Program-made: the position numbers and the translations under genes | Shown here: positions 1 to 11,311 of the stretch, in pieces | Numbering within the stretch: the stretch's first letter is position 1 | Layout of the letters: each line of letters opens with the position of its first letter | Origin: Synechococcus sp. LTW-R | Lineage (GTDB): Bacteria; Cyanobacteriota; Cyanobacteriia; PCC-6307; Cyanobiaceae | Length of the DNA: 64,000 bases | Direction of reading: 5' to 3' | Assembly: GCF_014217875.1 (NCBI RefSeq) | Contig: NZ_CP059060.1 | Coordinates: 1,674,001-1,738,000, forward strand | Notes under the pieces: generated by a model | The model's input: the letters and a program-made list of their open reading frames with translations, nothing else | What the model was told of the DNA's origin: nothing | Database searches by the model: none

Positions 1-577
1 GCTTTTTAATCGCAAAGTCAAGGGGTCGGATCTTATCGGCGGGAATGGAGAAACTCGTAGGAAAGACACGACACCAGCGACCTTGATTAGCTGCCCCCTG
101 CAACTCACGCTTGAAGTAGAAACAGCGGCCAGATCGAATAGGGAAAGGCTGCCAACCAAACCGGCGAAGACGTGTTCCACTTCGATGGAAAAGACGGGTG
201 TCGTCGTCCCCATCGAGCAAAACAACCGGCACAGTCTGTAGCAGTGGTGCAAGATCGAGGAGTTGCCCCCACTGGCGCCAGATTTGGCCGACGATAACAA
301 GATCAAATGATTGCCGCTCTAGTCGTTGAATAATGAATGATCGATCAACTGTTCGGTCATTGAGGTTTCCATATAACGTAAACCCCCCTCCGCGCACGGC
401 GCTCCCTGAGCCAGTAGGAATAGAATAGGACTCGCGATAGAGTATATACTTCTGCGGATAATCAGTGACTTCATGCCCCAAAGAAATGAGACCCTGCAAG
501 ATTGAGTCAGCTAAATAGTCTTCACGAGATTCCGTTAGAAAGAGAATTCGCAAAGGCGTTTCTGGATATGTAGCCAT
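1..577 (-). CDS. Partial protein of unknown function, possibly glycosyltransferase-like (3' end outside window)
   Basis: An open frame runs from an ATG at 577 leftwards off the window without a stop, giving at least 192 residues. Its ATG overlaps the stop of the upstream glycosyltransferase gene (TAATG, one base shared), so it continues the same operon. The N-terminus (residues 10-30, LRILFLTESREDYLADSILQ) looks like the first beta strand and helix of a Rossmann-type GT-B domain, and a later stretch DLVIVGQIW (about residues 83-91) looks like another strand. A run LDGDDD (about 112-117) is acidic. I do not recognise the family with certainty; a CgeB/YkvP-like or other GT-B transferase is the best guess from look and context. 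Confidence 0.6.
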   Translation of the reverse strand, partial: MATYPETPLRILFLTESREDYLADSILQGLISLGHEVTDYPQKYILYRESYSIPTGSGSAVRGGGFTLYGNLNDRTVDRSFIIQRLERQSFDLVIVGQIWRQWGQLLDLAPLLQTVPVVLLDGDDDTRLFHRSGTRLRRFGWQPFPIRSGRCFYFKRELQGAANQGRWCRVFPTSFSIPADKIRPLDFAIKK

Positions 578-1548
578 TAGATGGGTGGCAGCAGTGGCTT
601 TTCTGTTCCACGTAAACGCAAACGGGCTGGAAATGAGCGAATGAGTGCGTAAGTGGTCCGCCGCAATCCAATGGTGCGGTGAATAGCTAGCAGTTGACTC
701 AACGTCTGGCGAATGCCAATACGGGGACTTGCCTTAAGTGTGTTCCAGAGCTGAAATTGCCCATGATGAGACGCCCATCGAAATCGCTCGGAAAATTGTG
801 TAAGGAGAGGATGGTTGAGGAGAACCCTAAGGATTTCAAGTGTTTCTAGGAGTTCCCGCTGGGATTTTTGATTGCTAACAGAAAGCTGCCCTTGGTGAAC
901 ACGTACCCTAGCAACGGGGTCACGGCTGATCAATGATGGTGTTTGGAGACAGGCTCTTATTAGCCATTCCCAATCAGCTGCCTGGGTCCACTCTGAGCGC
1001 CATGGACCAGCATCAGCAAAAAGTGTCTGGTGTATCAAGAGCCCGGTGATGTTCCCGTTAATGCTGCCGTAACGCAACAGTGGTTCTAAAAGATCACCAG
1101 GAAGAAAACATTTAGTCTCCGGCACGAAGCGATCATAGAACTTGCTATTGACGTCATAACGCAAATGGCCATTGACATCAATTGACTCGTAAGAAGACAA
1201 AATCAGTCTTGTGTCAGGATAATCATGAATCTTCCTCTTAAGCGTTCTGATTGCATCAGGAGTGAGCTCGTCATCACTACAGAGTATGAGCTGCCAAGGT
1301 GTCTTTACCTCAAGAGTTGCCTGATTCAGGTTGGCAAAAAGCCCGATATTGTGCTCACGGCGCGCGCAGGAAACGCGCTTGTCATGTAACTGTTCCGCGA
1401 TTAGTGCTGCGGTCTCAAGATCCGAACCGTCGTCTGCGATGTGTAAACGCCAGTCAGGATCAGTTTGAGCATAGACGCTGGAAAGAGCTGCCTTGAGTAG
1501 CGCGGAGCGACCATACACAGGAAGAATGATCGTGATCAAGCAGTTCAT
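577..1548 (-). CDS. Family 2 glycosyltransferase
   Basis: A 323-residue cytoplasmic GT-A enzyme expected to transfer a sugar from a nucleotide donor during surface glycan assembly. It opens with the GT2 strand ITIILPVYGRS (residues 5-15), has the nucleotide-binding pair ADDGSD at 38-43, and a metal-binding DxD-like SDDE at 91-94. The middle (about 165-220) carries the acceptor-side region with the W-E-W motif usual in GT2. No membrane segments are evident. The start overlaps the stop of the upstream GT61 gene by four bases (ATGA), indicating translational coupling. Donor and acceptor cannot be read from the sequence. Confidence 0.88.
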   Translation of the reverse strand: MNCLITIILPVYGRSALLKAALSSVYAQTDPDWRLHIADDGSDLETAALIAEQLHDKRVSCARREHNIGLFANLNQATLEVKTPWQLILCSDDELTPDAIRTLKRKIHDYPDTRLILSSYESIDVNGHLRYDVNSKFYDRFVPETKCFLPGDLLEPLLRYGSINGNITGLLIHQTLFADAGPWRSEWTQAADWEWLIRACLQTPSLISRDPVARVRVHQGQLSVSNQKSQRELLETLEILRVLLNHPLLTQFSERFRWASHHGQFQLWNTLKASPRIGIRQTLSQLLAIHRTIGLRRTTYALIRSFPARLRLRGTEKPLLPPI

Positions 1549-2645
1549 ATCAGCTCCATCAGACTCAATAGGGAAATGAGTTGATCGGGGTCAATCGAAA
1601 AGTTATCTGTCTTTGGATCGCAATGAGTCGCAAGAAGATGGCCATGCTTGAGATCAAGCTGATCAGCCATCGCGTAGTAGTGAGAATAATTGCCAGGCCT
1701 AGGAAGAAGTTCGATAATGGCAGAAGAAGGAGCACAAGCAATCATGTTGGCGAAGCCAGCACCATGAGGTCCGATAACGACAGCGCTTTCAGAAAATAGG
1801 TGCAACTGTGCTTCGACAGGAAGAGACTCAAGACAATAACTCTGAAAACCATATGGACTGAGAGCCGTCATGAGTTTTTGCTCATTGAGGCAACGCCTGG
1901 TGCGTGCGTTGGTTCTTGATAGATAGATCCGACGCCATGGGCAGATCGCTAATCGAAGTTGGGAGTGACATAGGTTCGTGAGCCACTTAAGCTGGGCAGG
2001 GCTAATAAAGACATCAGAATCGTGCTGCTGCAATGCAAATCGACAGGATGTCGTTGAAGTGATTGACAAAGAGATAAACTTCGAAGCCCTAGGAGCTACG
2101 AATGAGAGCAGCGGCTCAACGAACTGGGGAAGCAACTGGCTTGGTCTATGACTAACAGCAATGGCTGAATCTTGGTGATCGTGCAGATTAAAGTGACTTT
2201 GCAGAAATAGTGGGGCAAGTCCTGGTTGTGTTAACCAGTGAAAGTAGTTAGGATTGTTGTGAGTTGAGAGAAGCGTTAACGGTTCAGGTCGACGCTCAGG
2301 CCGTCGATATCTGTGCCACCAACCAGGAGGCCGATTCCCGGACTTGGGATAGAAGTGACTTCTCGATTCATGGTTGAATGGATTTGATTCATATAGTAAG
2401 GCTTTCTTCCAGCGCAAAAGACCACAGCTCAACGTAAACGATGCTGAAAAGTCAGTAACTTCGTAAAGCCATTGTCTGCCTGATACAGAGAGATCCGTAG
2501 TCAAGCTCGCAACAGGCTCATGAATGGAAATAGAATTACGGCGTGGATTGAACGATTCTTGCAGCATCCAAGACGAAACTCCGTGCAGTGCAGACAGAGC
2601 TTGGGCCTGGGGTGAACCAGCAAAGATCGGAAGATTATTAATCAC
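1545..2645 (-). CDS. GT61 (DUF563) glycosyltransferase
   Basis: A 366-residue protein with the two hallmarks of family 61 / DUF563 glycosyltransferases: NYFHWL at about 133-138 and IGPHGAGFAN at 291-300, with RIYLSR at 239-244 in between. In eukaryotes this family includes xylosyl- and GlcNAc-transferases; bacterial members sit in polysaccharide loci and are cytoplasmic. A UDP-xylose-forming enzyme is encoded in the same operon at 5778-6734, so a pentose donor is conceivable but unproven. The start overlaps the upstream membrane protein stop by four bases. A second GT61-like protein lies at 10178-11311. Confidence 0.82.
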   Translation of the reverse strand: MINNLPIFAGSPQAQALSALHGVSSWMLQESFNPRRNSISIHEPVASLTTDLSVSGRQWLYEVTDFSASFTLSCGLLRWKKALLYESNPFNHESRSHFYPKSGNRPPGWWHRYRRPERRPEPLTLLSTHNNPNYFHWLTQPGLAPLFLQSHFNLHDHQDSAIAVSHRPSQLLPQFVEPLLSFVAPRASKFISLSITSTTSCRFALQQHDSDVFISPAQLKWLTNLCHSQLRLAICPWRRIYLSRTNARTRRCLNEQKLMTALSPYGFQSYCLESLPVEAQLHLFSESAVVIGPHGAGFANMIACAPSSAIIELLPRPGNYSHYYAMADQLDLKHGHLLATHCDPKTDNFSIDPDQLISLLSLMELI

Positions 2646-4135
2646 GATGAGCCCGCAGATATTCGGCGCAGAGGCAAGCGACTGAGTACTTTTAACAACA
2701 CAATAAGTTCAAGCCAAGACTTGGGCAAGTCCCAGAAGAGATACCAAGTCATTGTGAGGATCGTATTATTAATCCACGTGCAAATAAGAGTAACAACTAA
2801 AAACTGGGCCAGGAGACCAACAACCAATTTATTTCCTATCATCCAGGAAAGAAATGATTGATATGCCGCCAACAAAGCACCGATAGTTGCAGGCCCGAAC
2901 ACAAGACCAGACCAACCCCAGCGCCACCATGAATCAGCAAATAAGCTAATAGTCGCGTATGAGATTTCTCCAGGTTTTAGGTCTAGGGTACTTGACAGCT
3001 TCTCAGATAACTCCTGGCCATCAAAGAGGTTTGGAGAGTCTTTATAGAAAGTTGAGGGAAGAAGACCTAGAGGTAGTTTGTGGAAGCCGTCAAAGTTTCT
3101 AAGGCTGAGTGTGCGGTTCAAACAGTTATCGTATAGTCCAACGACATTCCACCGAGCCAGAGAGTTATCGGGAAAAGACTTGACGCCTTTGTCATAGATT
3201 ATTGCCGCACTCAAATCTTCCGACAATTTTTTAGTTAAGTCCGCGCTGCAGTGAGTTGGAGATAATGCCAAGTAGAATTCGTGACTAGTACCCATCAGTT
3301 GCTTGCCAATCTGAAATGTTTGGAATGCCCTTTTTAGCTCTGGTACTGATTGATCGCCTTCACGAGAAATGCGTAAATGCTCAGCGAGTGGCAAGAAGAG
3401 AAGTGCACCAGCAAACAAGCTGATTAACAACAATCTAAGGGGGATCTTTTGCCAGCACAACGCACCAATTATAAGATATACAGGAAGACTAATAAGAAGG
3501 CCTCGACTTCCACTGGAAATCGCAATCACTTGCCATACAGACAAGAGAGTCGTGATTAGAAAACGTAGAGAGAAAGACCACTGCTTCCACACAAAGGGAA
3601 TCAGAAAGAAGCCGACAGGTGCTAAACGCGAAATAATTGAGGAGCCTATAATGATTTTTGCGATGGTTGAGCTCTGAAGAATTTGAGCTTGTATTGCTGG
3701 AGAGCGAGCAAAGAGACCGAGGAAACTCATTACACTGATTGCAAGAACAGACAATGTTATGAGCAGAAAAGATAGGCTTGAAAGGTTTTCTATATGAGGC
3801 CAAGACAGCTCAGCAAGAGACTTCTGTGGCAGAATCTTTCGAAAGCGAGTTAAAAAGACTCGGCAAATACCGTAGGAAGCAGAAAGGGATAATATGCCAA
3901 TTGAGAAATAGTTAAGCAGGGCATCTAATGCACCTCTTGTAGATAGGGATCCATACCCAAATAAAGAGCTTGGGTCAGAGCGCCAAAGCATTAGTCCAAG
4001 TCCATAAGTAACTCCATACATCAAAACAAAGATGAAGCCCAACGAAGGAATATAGCGGCGCAAAAGGGAATGGTCAGCAGTCGCAACTATTATGATTGCG
4101 ACAAAGTAAATAGCTGCAGAAAAGAATATTGTCAT
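2642..4135 (-). CDS. Polytopic membrane protein, candidate O-antigen/oligosaccharide polymerase
   Basis: A 497-residue protein with roughly ten or more hydrophobic segments from the N-terminus (IYFVAIIIVATADHSLL) to the C-terminus (TMTWYLFWDL) and one long hydrophilic stretch at about 275-375. A large periplasmic loop late in the sequence is typical of Wzy-type polymerases and of WaaL ligases. There is no decisive signature, so Wzy-like function is inferred from topology, length and the surrounding transferases. The gene is AT-richer than the nucleotide-sugar genes that follow, pointing to separate origin. It is separated by 35 bp from the upstream GT-C-like gene and overlaps the downstream GT61 gene by four bases. 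Confidence 0.65.
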   Translation of the reverse strand: MTIFFSAAIYFVAIIIVATADHSLLRRYIPSLGFIFVLMYGVTYGLGLMLWRSDPSSLFGYGSLSTRGALDALLNYFSIGILSLSASYGICRVFLTRFRKILPQKSLAELSWPHIENLSSLSFLLITLSVLAISVMSFLGLFARSPAIQAQILQSSTIAKIIIGSSIISRLAPVGFFLIPFVWKQWSFSLRFLITTLLSVWQVIAISSGSRGLLISLPVYLIIGALCWQKIPLRLLLISLFAGALLFLPLAEHLRISREGDQSVPELKRAFQTFQIGKQLMGTSHEFYLALSPTHCSADLTKKLSEDLSAAIIYDKGVKSFPDNSLARWNVVGLYDNCLNRTLSLRNFDGFHKLPLGLLPSTFYKDSPNLFDGQELSEKLSSTLDLKPGEISYATISLFADSWWRWGWSGLVFGPATIGALLAAYQSFLSWMIGNKLVVGLLAQFLVVTLICTWINNTILTMTWYLFWDLPKSWLELIVLLKVLSRLPLRRISAGSS

Positions 4136-4170
4136 CTCAGGTCCTCAATGGTTTTGCAAGATTTGGGGCC

Positions 4171-5777
4171 TTAGTCTTCGCAGAGGTAGAGTTTAGACAT
4201 TGTCAAAGGTTTGACGAAGAGTAGGGATCTTTTAACTTCGGCATCAAACACGCAAGGTCGTGTCTGGTGACTAGTAAAAGAGGTGACATCTCGAAGTTGG
4301 AAGAGAGGGGAAGGTAGTGAATCATCAGCAAGTGCCATTCCATCCAACTGTCTAAAACCTATCCAAAACGGTGAAATCCATACACCCTGCTTCAGGGCGG
4401 GTGATGGCGGAAGGCTGCCGTAGATTTGCGAGTTTCGAATTAGCTCTTTCGAGGAGACACCCCAATAGTCAAGTGAAGTTGTAGTATGGGTGTGACTGAA
4501 CCGGGACGTTTCGTTGAGGTAAGCTGACTGATATGGGTTAAGGCTTAACACATCAACAAAGAGTATTAGGCTTAAGAGTGAGATGAAAGAAAAAGATGCC
4601 AGTCTAAGTCTTTCAGAAAGGCCTAAATTCCAGATAGTTTGCAATCCTCTTGCGGCAACGATGGCTAATGAAGGGTAAATAAAAAGCAGGTGACGATCTG
4701 CATCGTAGAGGTTGGAATTTCTGACGACGGCCATTACTGGAATGAGTGCTGATTGAGAAATCACAAGTGGCCATGGACTATTTAAGACAGTTGCAAGGCT
4801 CTTGAAGTGGTTTAGCCAAACGAAAGCTTGTAGACTTATCAGGATCAGCCAGAGCAGCGGGACTTTTATGATTAACCAATTCCAGATATACAAAAGAGTG
4901 AACCAGTCAGGGTGATTCACCCCGATACAAGTGCCTGAATATGACATACAACCTCCCCATTCATGGTTGGCAAATGTATGGAAAGCCTCGCTGAGGTAAG
5001 TAAAAGGATTAAGTCCCCACGATGCTGGCTGAAGCACTAAAGCGAACATTAATGCAAGAACTGGTAGAAAGATAGATCTTCTTAGGTCTCTTACAACAGG
5101 TCTTTGAATAACCAGTAGAAGAATCTCAGAGACCACTACCGCGGCAACAGCTACAAATTTCTGGTTAATCAAAAGAGCAGCCGAAAGCAAACTCAGAAAG
5201 AAGTAATAATAGCGCCCAGAAGACCAGCGCTTAACAAGAGTGTATGTGTAACCAGTATAAAAGAGAGCAAATGGTATGTCTTTGGGGTTAATAAAAGAAT
5301 GACCGATAAGAGAAGGGTGGAACAAGACAAGGCAGCCTGGAATCCATGCACGTCGTAGTCCAATGCACCGTGCGATCTTGACAGCCAACCAACTAAGAAA
5401 TACAAACTCACCGGCGAGCAAAAGATGAGAGGTTGCAAAGAAGCCAGTAAGCTGATGTTCTGCGGATGGATCAAAAAGAGCTTTGGAGAGGGAGAGTCGC
5501 CCGATCAGAAGGCTCTGTTGCAAAAACCAGAAGAGCCATGCAGGAAAAAGACTTGCTGCTCCGTAATATTCGAGATTAGAATGAATATCCTTATAATTTG
5601 CATCATGGCCACGTATCAACTCAACAGCATGCGCGAGCTGCGTTCTAATCCCTAGGTAATCAGTTTCTTCGTCCCACGAGGTAATGCCCGAGAAGATTGA
5701 TGCAATGGCAAGAACTGCATAAACACCAACCAGCAGGAGATAAAGCGTTTTATCCCAAGTTTCCCCTCTGAGCCTAA

Positions 5778-5781
<4 letters not shown>
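4171..5781 (-). CDS. GT-C-like polytopic membrane glycosyltransferase (copy A)
   Basis: A 536-residue membrane protein. After a first transmembrane helix comes a loop with acidic residues, [17 protein letters not shown] (about residues 33-49), resembling the catalytic D/E loop of GT-C enzymes that use polyprenyl-phosphate sugars. Later marks are [15 protein letters not shown] (about 165-179), NLYDADRH (about 355-362) and [12 protein letters not shown] (about 443-454). The same marks occur in the protein at 55033-56712, so the two are paralogues about 50 kb apart. The family's exact name is not known to me; PMT/ArnT-like superfamily is inferred. Its stop-side neighbour is the polymerase-like gene, and its start overlaps the UXS-like gene by four bases. 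Confidence 0.75.
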
Positions 5782-6734
<953 letters not shown>

Positions 6735-6752
6735 GGAACCAGCGGAGCGGAG

Positions 6753-7751
6753 TTAAAGGCGAACGAGCTGTTGTTTGAGCTGCTCGCGGAAGAGAGCCAC
6801 GGTGCTGACCAAGCCTTCTTCCAAGGGGATTCGGGCGGTCCAACCCAAGGAGGCTAAGCGGCAGACATCGAGTTGCTTCTTGGGCGTTCCATCGGGCTTC
6901 GACGCATCCCAAATGATCTCGCCCGAGAATCCAGTGGCGCGGGCGACCGCCTCTGCCAACTGACGGATGGTGAGGTCCAAACCAGTGCCGACGTTGAGGA
7001 AGGGCAAGGGCTGGCCCACGTCGTCCAAGGGGGCCGACGCCGAGCTGGGGTCCCAATGCTCTAAGGCAAAAACACAGGCCTCACCAAGGTCATCAACATG
7101 CAAGAACTCCCGCAGGGGGGAGCCCGTACCCCAGCAGGTCACCGTGGCATCACCGCGCTCGGCCGCTTCATGGAAACGGCGGATCAAGGCCGGCAACACA
7201 TGGCTATTGGTGGGGTGATAGTTGTCGCCCGGCCCGTAGAGATTGGTGGGCATCAGGCTGATGGCATCAAAACCATGCTGTTGCCTGAGGGCCTGACCAA
7301 GCCTGATCCCAGCGATCTTGGCAATCGCGTACCACTCATTGGTGGGCTCCAGAGGCCCCGTCAGCAGGGCTTCCTCACGAATGGGCTGCTCCGCAAATTT
7401 GGGGTAAATGCAGCTGCTACCCAGAAACAAGAGACGACGCACACCGGCTTGCCAGGCCGCTTCGATGACATGGTTCTGAATCTTTAGGTTAGACAGCAGG
7501 AAATCGGCTGGATAGTTGCTATTCGCCTGAATGCCACCGACCTTGGCTGCAGCCAACACGACCACATCCGGACGTTCAGCCTGGAACCAAGCTTTCACCG
7601 CCGAGGGATCCTCGAGGTCCAGGGCCGCCCGATCCAACAGCAACTGCTGGTCATACCCCGAACGCTGTAAAGCCCGGGAGATGGCGCCTCCCGCCATGCC
7701 GCGATGCCCCGCGATAAAGATGCGGTCCTTGCTGGAAATCAACGTGCCCAT
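6753..7751 (-). CDS. fcl: GDP-L-fucose synthase
   Basis: A 332-residue epimerase-reductase that converts GDP-4-keto-6-deoxy-D-mannose to GDP-L-fucose with NADPH. Visible are the nucleotide-binding GHRGMAGGAI (about 14-23), the SSCIYPK motif at about 111-117 carrying the catalytic Ser and Cys, and YAIAK (about 140-144) with the catalytic Tyr and Lys. The conserved PTNLYGPGDN follows at about 168-177. It directly follows gmd with a one-base stop/start overlap (TGATG), the classical gmd-fcl pair, so the two act in sequence. The product is a fucose donor for the many transferases in this operon. Confidence 0.95.
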   Translation of the reverse strand: MGTLISSKDRIFIAGHRGMAGGAISRALQRSGYDQQLLLDRAALDLEDPSAVKAWFQAERPDVVVLAAAKVGGIQANSNYPADFLLSNLKIQNHVIEAAWQAGVRRLLFLGSSCIYPKFAEQPIREEALLTGPLEPTNEWYAIAKIAGIRLGQALRQQHGFDAISLMPTNLYGPGDNYHPTNSHVLPALIRRFHEAAERGDATVTCWGTGSPLREFLHVDDLGEACVFALEHWDPSSASAPLDDVGQPLPFLNVGTGLDLTIRQLAEAVARATGFSGEIIWDASKPDGTPKKQLDVCRLASLGWTARIPLEEGLVSTVALFREQLKQQLVRL

Positions 7752-8926
7752 CAGGCCTTCGGTCCCTTGCTGGCGGCCACGGTGGATGGATTGGTGGGGG
7801 GATTTTCCATGGAGCCCACCACTTGATAGCCCTGCTGCCGCAGGAGCGCTTCTTTCGCAGCCTCCTCTTTATCCGTTGCCACCATCTCAGCCACAAGTTC
7901 TTCCAGGGTGGTGGTGGGGGTCCAGCCAAGCTTCTCCCGGGCCTTGGTGGGATCTCCGAGCAGGGTCTCCACTTCAGCTGGCCTGAAGTAGCGCGGGTCG
8001 ATCCGGACAACAACGCTGCCGGTGTCCGAGCGCCTGCCAACTTCATCGACACCACTGCCGTCCCACTGGATGGCCCCCCAACCCAGCTGCTCAGCCGTGA
8101 GCTCAATGAAGCGGCGAACGCTTTCTTGACGACCGGTGGCGATCACGAAGTCTTCCGGGGTCTGCTGCTGAAGCATCCGCCACTGCATCTCGACGTAGTC
8201 GCGCGCGTGGCCCCAATCCCGCAGGGAATCAATGTTGCCCATGAAAAGACACTGATCCAGGCCTGCATCAATGCGAGCGAGGCCCCTGGTGATCTTCCGG
8301 GTGACAAAGGTTTCGCCCCGGCGCGGCGATTCGTGGTTAAAGAGCACGCCATTGCAGGCGTACATGCCATAACTCTCGCGGTAATTAACCGTGATCCAGT
8401 AGCCGTACAACTTGGCTACGGCGTAGGGGCTGCGGGGGTAGAAGGGCGTGGTTTCCTTCTGGGGAATCTCCTGAACCAGGCCGTACAACTCGCTGGTGCT
8501 GGCCTGATAGATCTTGGTTTTCTCCGTGAGGCCCAGCATTCGAACCGCCTCAAGAATCCGCAACGTGCCCAACGCGTCACTGTTAGCGGTGTATTCGGGA
8601 GCCTCAAAACTCACCGCAACATGGCTCTGAGCACCGAGGTTGTAGATCTCGTCGGGCTGAACCTGCTGAATGATGCGGATCAGGTTGGTGCTGTCCGTCA
8701 GGTCCCCGTAGTGCAGGACCAAACGAGGATCAGCCTCATGGGGGTCCTGATAGAGGTGGTCGATCCGGCTGGTGTTAAAGCTGCTGGCGCGGCGCTTGAT
8801 GCCGTGAACGACGTACCCCTTCTCGAGAAGCAGCTCTGCCAGATAACTGCCGTCTTGGCCTGTAATCCCGGTAATCAGAGCCTTGCGCCCGGTGCAATCA
8901 ATCGAGGCTGGGTCAAAGCTCATCAC
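7751..8926 (-). CDS. gmd: GDP-mannose 4,6-dehydratase
   Basis: A 391-residue enzyme that dehydrates GDP-D-mannose to GDP-4-keto-6-deoxymannose, the first step to GDP-fucose. It carries [10 protein letters not shown] (about 20-29), the mobile-loop-like [15 protein letters not shown] (about 45-59), STSELYG and [10 protein letters not shown], and [14 protein letters not shown] near the middle, all diagnostic for GMD. The frame opens with GTG followed at once by ATG (8923), and either may be used. A GAGAG ribosome site lies just upstream. The 14-base overlap with the end of the membrane gene 8913-10181 keeps it in the operon. Some 30 residues at the C-terminus ([13 protein letters not shown] onwards) extend beyond the usual end. 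Confidence 0.96.
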   Translation of the reverse strand: MMSFDPASIDCTGRKALITGITGQDGSYLAELLLEKGYVVHGIKRRASSFNTSRIDHLYQDPHEADPRLVLHYGDLTDSTNLIRIIQQVQPDEIYNLGAQSHVAVSFEAPEYTANSDALGTLRILEAVRMLGLTEKTKIYQASTSELYGLVQEIPQKETTPFYPRSPYAVAKLYGYWITVNYRESYGMYACNGVLFNHESPRRGETFVTRKITRGLARIDAGLDQCLFMGNIDSLRDWGHARDYVEMQWRMLQQQTPEDFVIATGRQESVRRFIELTAEQLGWGAIQWDGSGVDEVGRRSDTGSVVVRIDPRYFRPAEVETLLGDPTKAREKLGWTPTTTLEELVAEMVATDKEEAAKEALLRQQGYQVVGSMENPPTNPSTVAASKGPKA

Positions 8927-10181
8927 TCTCTATCCAAAGGGGCATGACCGCTGGCGAAAAAGCCAGGGCTCCTAAGCCGAAGAACCCAAAATAAAAGAGC
9001 AACCCATCGGCATAGATCAAAGGCTGGAACAGCCATTGCACTGTCAACACAATCAAGAAGCCGGCGGCAATGAGTGCATACCCGCGAGATGACAAGTCAC
9101 TGAGCAAATGACCCAGCTGCCGGAACGCACAACAGAGAAGTGGAACCACGGCCACCAAGATGGCCACAGCGGGGATCAGGCCAGCTCTCACGACCAGGTC
9201 AAACGGGACGCTGTGGAGCATGTCTCCGGCAGAGGCATCGAACCCGATCCACAACTGACGTTGTTGCTCGAAGTACTGAAAACTCAAGCGTTGGCCGCCC
9301 CAAAGCGTGTCTGGGATGTGAATAAAAAACGCAAGGACACGATCGAGACGCTCGTCGTAAATGCGGGCCAAGAGCCGGGATGTGATGTCGCCACGACCCC
9401 ACAGCAGCGAGAACACCGACAACAGTAGAAAACCAACAAGACCCAAGAAAGCCCAGGCGGTGAACTGGAGTGGTTGCCGCGCTGCCTGTCGCTCCGAAGC
9501 TGACGCCCAGGCCAGAGGCACCAATGACAGCAGGGCCACCAAGAGCCCAATCCGGCCATGGAAGGCCAATACAGCTAGAAGACCAAGTAGTCCCGCTGCC
9601 AACATCAACCAGGCAAGTCTCGATTGCTCCTTGCGCAGTAGCAACCAGAGGCCAGGAAACATCCAAGCGACCGCAAAAGAAGCGTTCTGCTCGACCGAGC
9701 GCACATTCATCACCTCTTGCTGCCCCCAGGGCACGGCAATGCTCAAATCCCTGTGCTGACGCCAGATTTCTAGAGGTGAGCTGGATAACGCATCCCGACC
9801 CAGGAGCAGAACCGCCCAGACGTAAGCCAACGCACCAAGGCCATAGGCCAGCCAGATCCAGCTGAGTTGACGTGGCGTCCAGTAATGGGCCAAACGGGCT
9901 CCCAACCAAACGCCGACACAGGGAAGCGCGAGCATCGAGATCAGATCGAGAAGATCACGGCCCTGCAGCGTCCACAGTCCATAGTGAAGAGACGCCCATG
10001 CGTAACCAACACTGAAGACAGCAAGCGCTAGGAGCGGCCATAACCGACGGGGAGCCACCGCGGGAGCATTACGGGTCTGCCAGAACAGGACCGCATAAAG
10101 CAGGTACAGCAGTGTGAAGGCTTTCGGCAGGTGTAGACCCACCAAAAAAACAAGCGCTAAAGGGATCCATCGCGAATTCAT
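8913..10181 (-). CDS. O-antigen ligase / polymerase-like membrane protein (WaaL/Wzy type)
   Basis: A 422-residue protein with about ten to twelve hydrophobic helices. Between the late helices is a hydrophilic loop around residues 255-325 containing [14 protein letters not shown] and then [15 protein letters not shown], which fits the Wzy_C/O-antigen ligase pattern of a large periplasmic loop ending in an H-S-x-P-x-D-L-like motif. WaaL/Wzy proteins join lipid-linked glycans to a carrier or polymerise repeat units at the periplasmic face. It sits between gmd (14 bp overlap) and a GT61-like gene (4 bp overlap). Ligase versus polymerase cannot be decided from sequence alone. Confidence 0.72.
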   Translation of the reverse strand: MNSRWIPLALVFLVGLHLPKAFTLLYLLYAVLFWQTRNAPAVAPRRLWPLLALAVFSVGYAWASLHYGLWTLQGRDLLDLISMLALPCVGVWLGARLAHYWTPRQLSWIWLAYGLGALAYVWAVLLLGRDALSSSPLEIWRQHRDLSIAVPWGQQEVMNVRSVEQNASFAVAWMFPGLWLLLRKEQSRLAWLMLAAGLLGLLAVLAFHGRIGLLVALLSLVPLAWASASERQAARQPLQFTAWAFLGLVGFLLLSVFSLLWGRGDITSRLLARIYDERLDRVLAFFIHIPDTLWGGQRLSFQYFEQQRQLWIGFDASAGDMLHSVPFDLVVRAGLIPAVAILVAVVPLLCCAFRQLGHLLSDLSSRGYALIAAGFLIVLTVQWLFQPLIYADGLLFYFGFFGLGALAFSPAVMPLWIESDEL

Positions 10182-11311
10182 TGGGCACTCCTACCTTCTC
10201 GATCCAGTTCCTGTCGCAAAGCAGCCAAGTCAACAACGAGCTGCCGTTGATAGGGGTGCAATTGACGGTCCAAGCGCGCTGAATCCACAGCCGGCTGGCA
10301 ATAAAAAGGCTTGATCAAGCCGAGATGAAAGCTGTTGTAGACACCACCGCCCAACATCTGCAATTCACTGGGATAGCGACAAGAGTTCAACGGGCTCAGC
10401 TCCATGACACGGTAAGGACGATCACGCGAAAGCAAGGCATTCATCACCATCGAACCTTGCTCACACCAGAGACTGGATGCCTGTCGAATCCAACACAGAA
10501 GCTGGTACGGCGAATGGGCGGTTGGATTCAAGACGGAATAGCAATGGTCTCGAAAGAGGTCTTCAACAGCTTCAAGATTCGCGATTCGCTCCTGACGTTT
10601 GGAGCAGAGAAAGATGCGGCAAGGACCGGAAGACGCTGGGAGGGGCGCCTCAGAACGAAGCAAGGACGGGGACAGGCAGTCACGAAGAAGCGATAGGTTC
10701 TGCCAGGGACTCATGCGCGGAAGCACCATGGCGCGCTGCAAAACCCAGTTCGCATTCAGGAACTCCTGCGGAGTCATCACCCAAAGAGACTCCGGCGGAC
10801 AAAGCTCGATCAAAAAATCGGCCCAGCTCTTAGAGGGCGCAATGGCAATCAGTCGGGGTGGGTCAGGTAGTGCCCGCAACTGATGCGCATGCCAAAGAAA
10901 GGCACCCAACTGATCACCAACCCAATGGCCAAAGTGACTGGTGAGATGAGGGAACACCGCATAGGAACCCTCAAGCGTTTGGATGGGTTTATTGAGCTGC
11001 TTGCGAATGGTGTGGAATTGGATCCGTCGGTACGGAGCTGCTTGACCTCTGCTGACGCCCTTTTTAATGGCCCACGTTTCAATGCACGGGTAGTCGGAAA
11101 TCGATGAGCTGCGGTAGCCGTGACTCACCAGACGCACATCATCCGCATATGAAGGAAGCTCCGACGGATTCGCGAGAATCGATTGCGGATAGGACCCTGA
11201 AGACCCTGTTGAGCCATCAAGAACATGGCGATAGCCCAAGAGACCTGTATCAGCTAGGCGCAGCCATAGTTCTCGCACACACTCGCCAGACAAGTCCCTG
11301 AGGCCTTTCAC
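10178..11311 (-). CDS. GT61/DUF563-like glycosyltransferase (second copy)
   Basis: I place the start at a GTG (11311), nine bases after a perfect GGAGG and overlapping the upstream stop as GTGA, rather than at the TTG nine bases earlier that touches the ribosome site. This gives 377 residues. TSHFGHWVGDQLGAFLW (about 118-134) corresponds to the N-Y-x-H-W-x-x-D motif of family 61, CRIFLCSKRQER (about 228-239) to the R-I-Y-x-S-R strand, and the EQGSMVMNALLS region to the P-H-G-A-x-x-x-N motif, here degenerate (EQGSMVMN). It is therefore a divergent GT61-like enzyme; altered catalytic-site residues leave activity open. Confidence 0.62.
   Translation of the reverse strand: MKGLRDLSGECVRELWLRLADTGLLGYRHVLDGSTGSSGSYPQSILANPSELPSYADDVRLVSHGYRSSSISDYPCIETWAIKKGVSRGQAAPYRRIQFHTIRKQLNKPIQTLEGSYAVFPHLTSHFGHWVGDQLGAFLWHAHQLRALPDPPRLIAIAPSKSWADFLIELCPPESLWVMTPQEFLNANWVLQRAMVLPRMSPWQNLSLLRDCLSPSLLRSEAPLPASSGPCRIFLCSKRQERIANLEAVEDLFRDHCYSVLNPTAHSPYQLLCWIRQASSLWCEQGSMVMNALLSRDRPYRVMELSPLNSCRYPSELQMLGGGVYNSFHLGLIKPFYCQPAVDSARLDRQLHPYQRQLVVDLAALRQELDREGRSAQ

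Noticed and set aside
7823-8947. 374-codon open frame on the plus strand
   Set aside because: It lies fully opposite gmd; the translation shows no family pattern and GC-rich codon bias explains the open frame.
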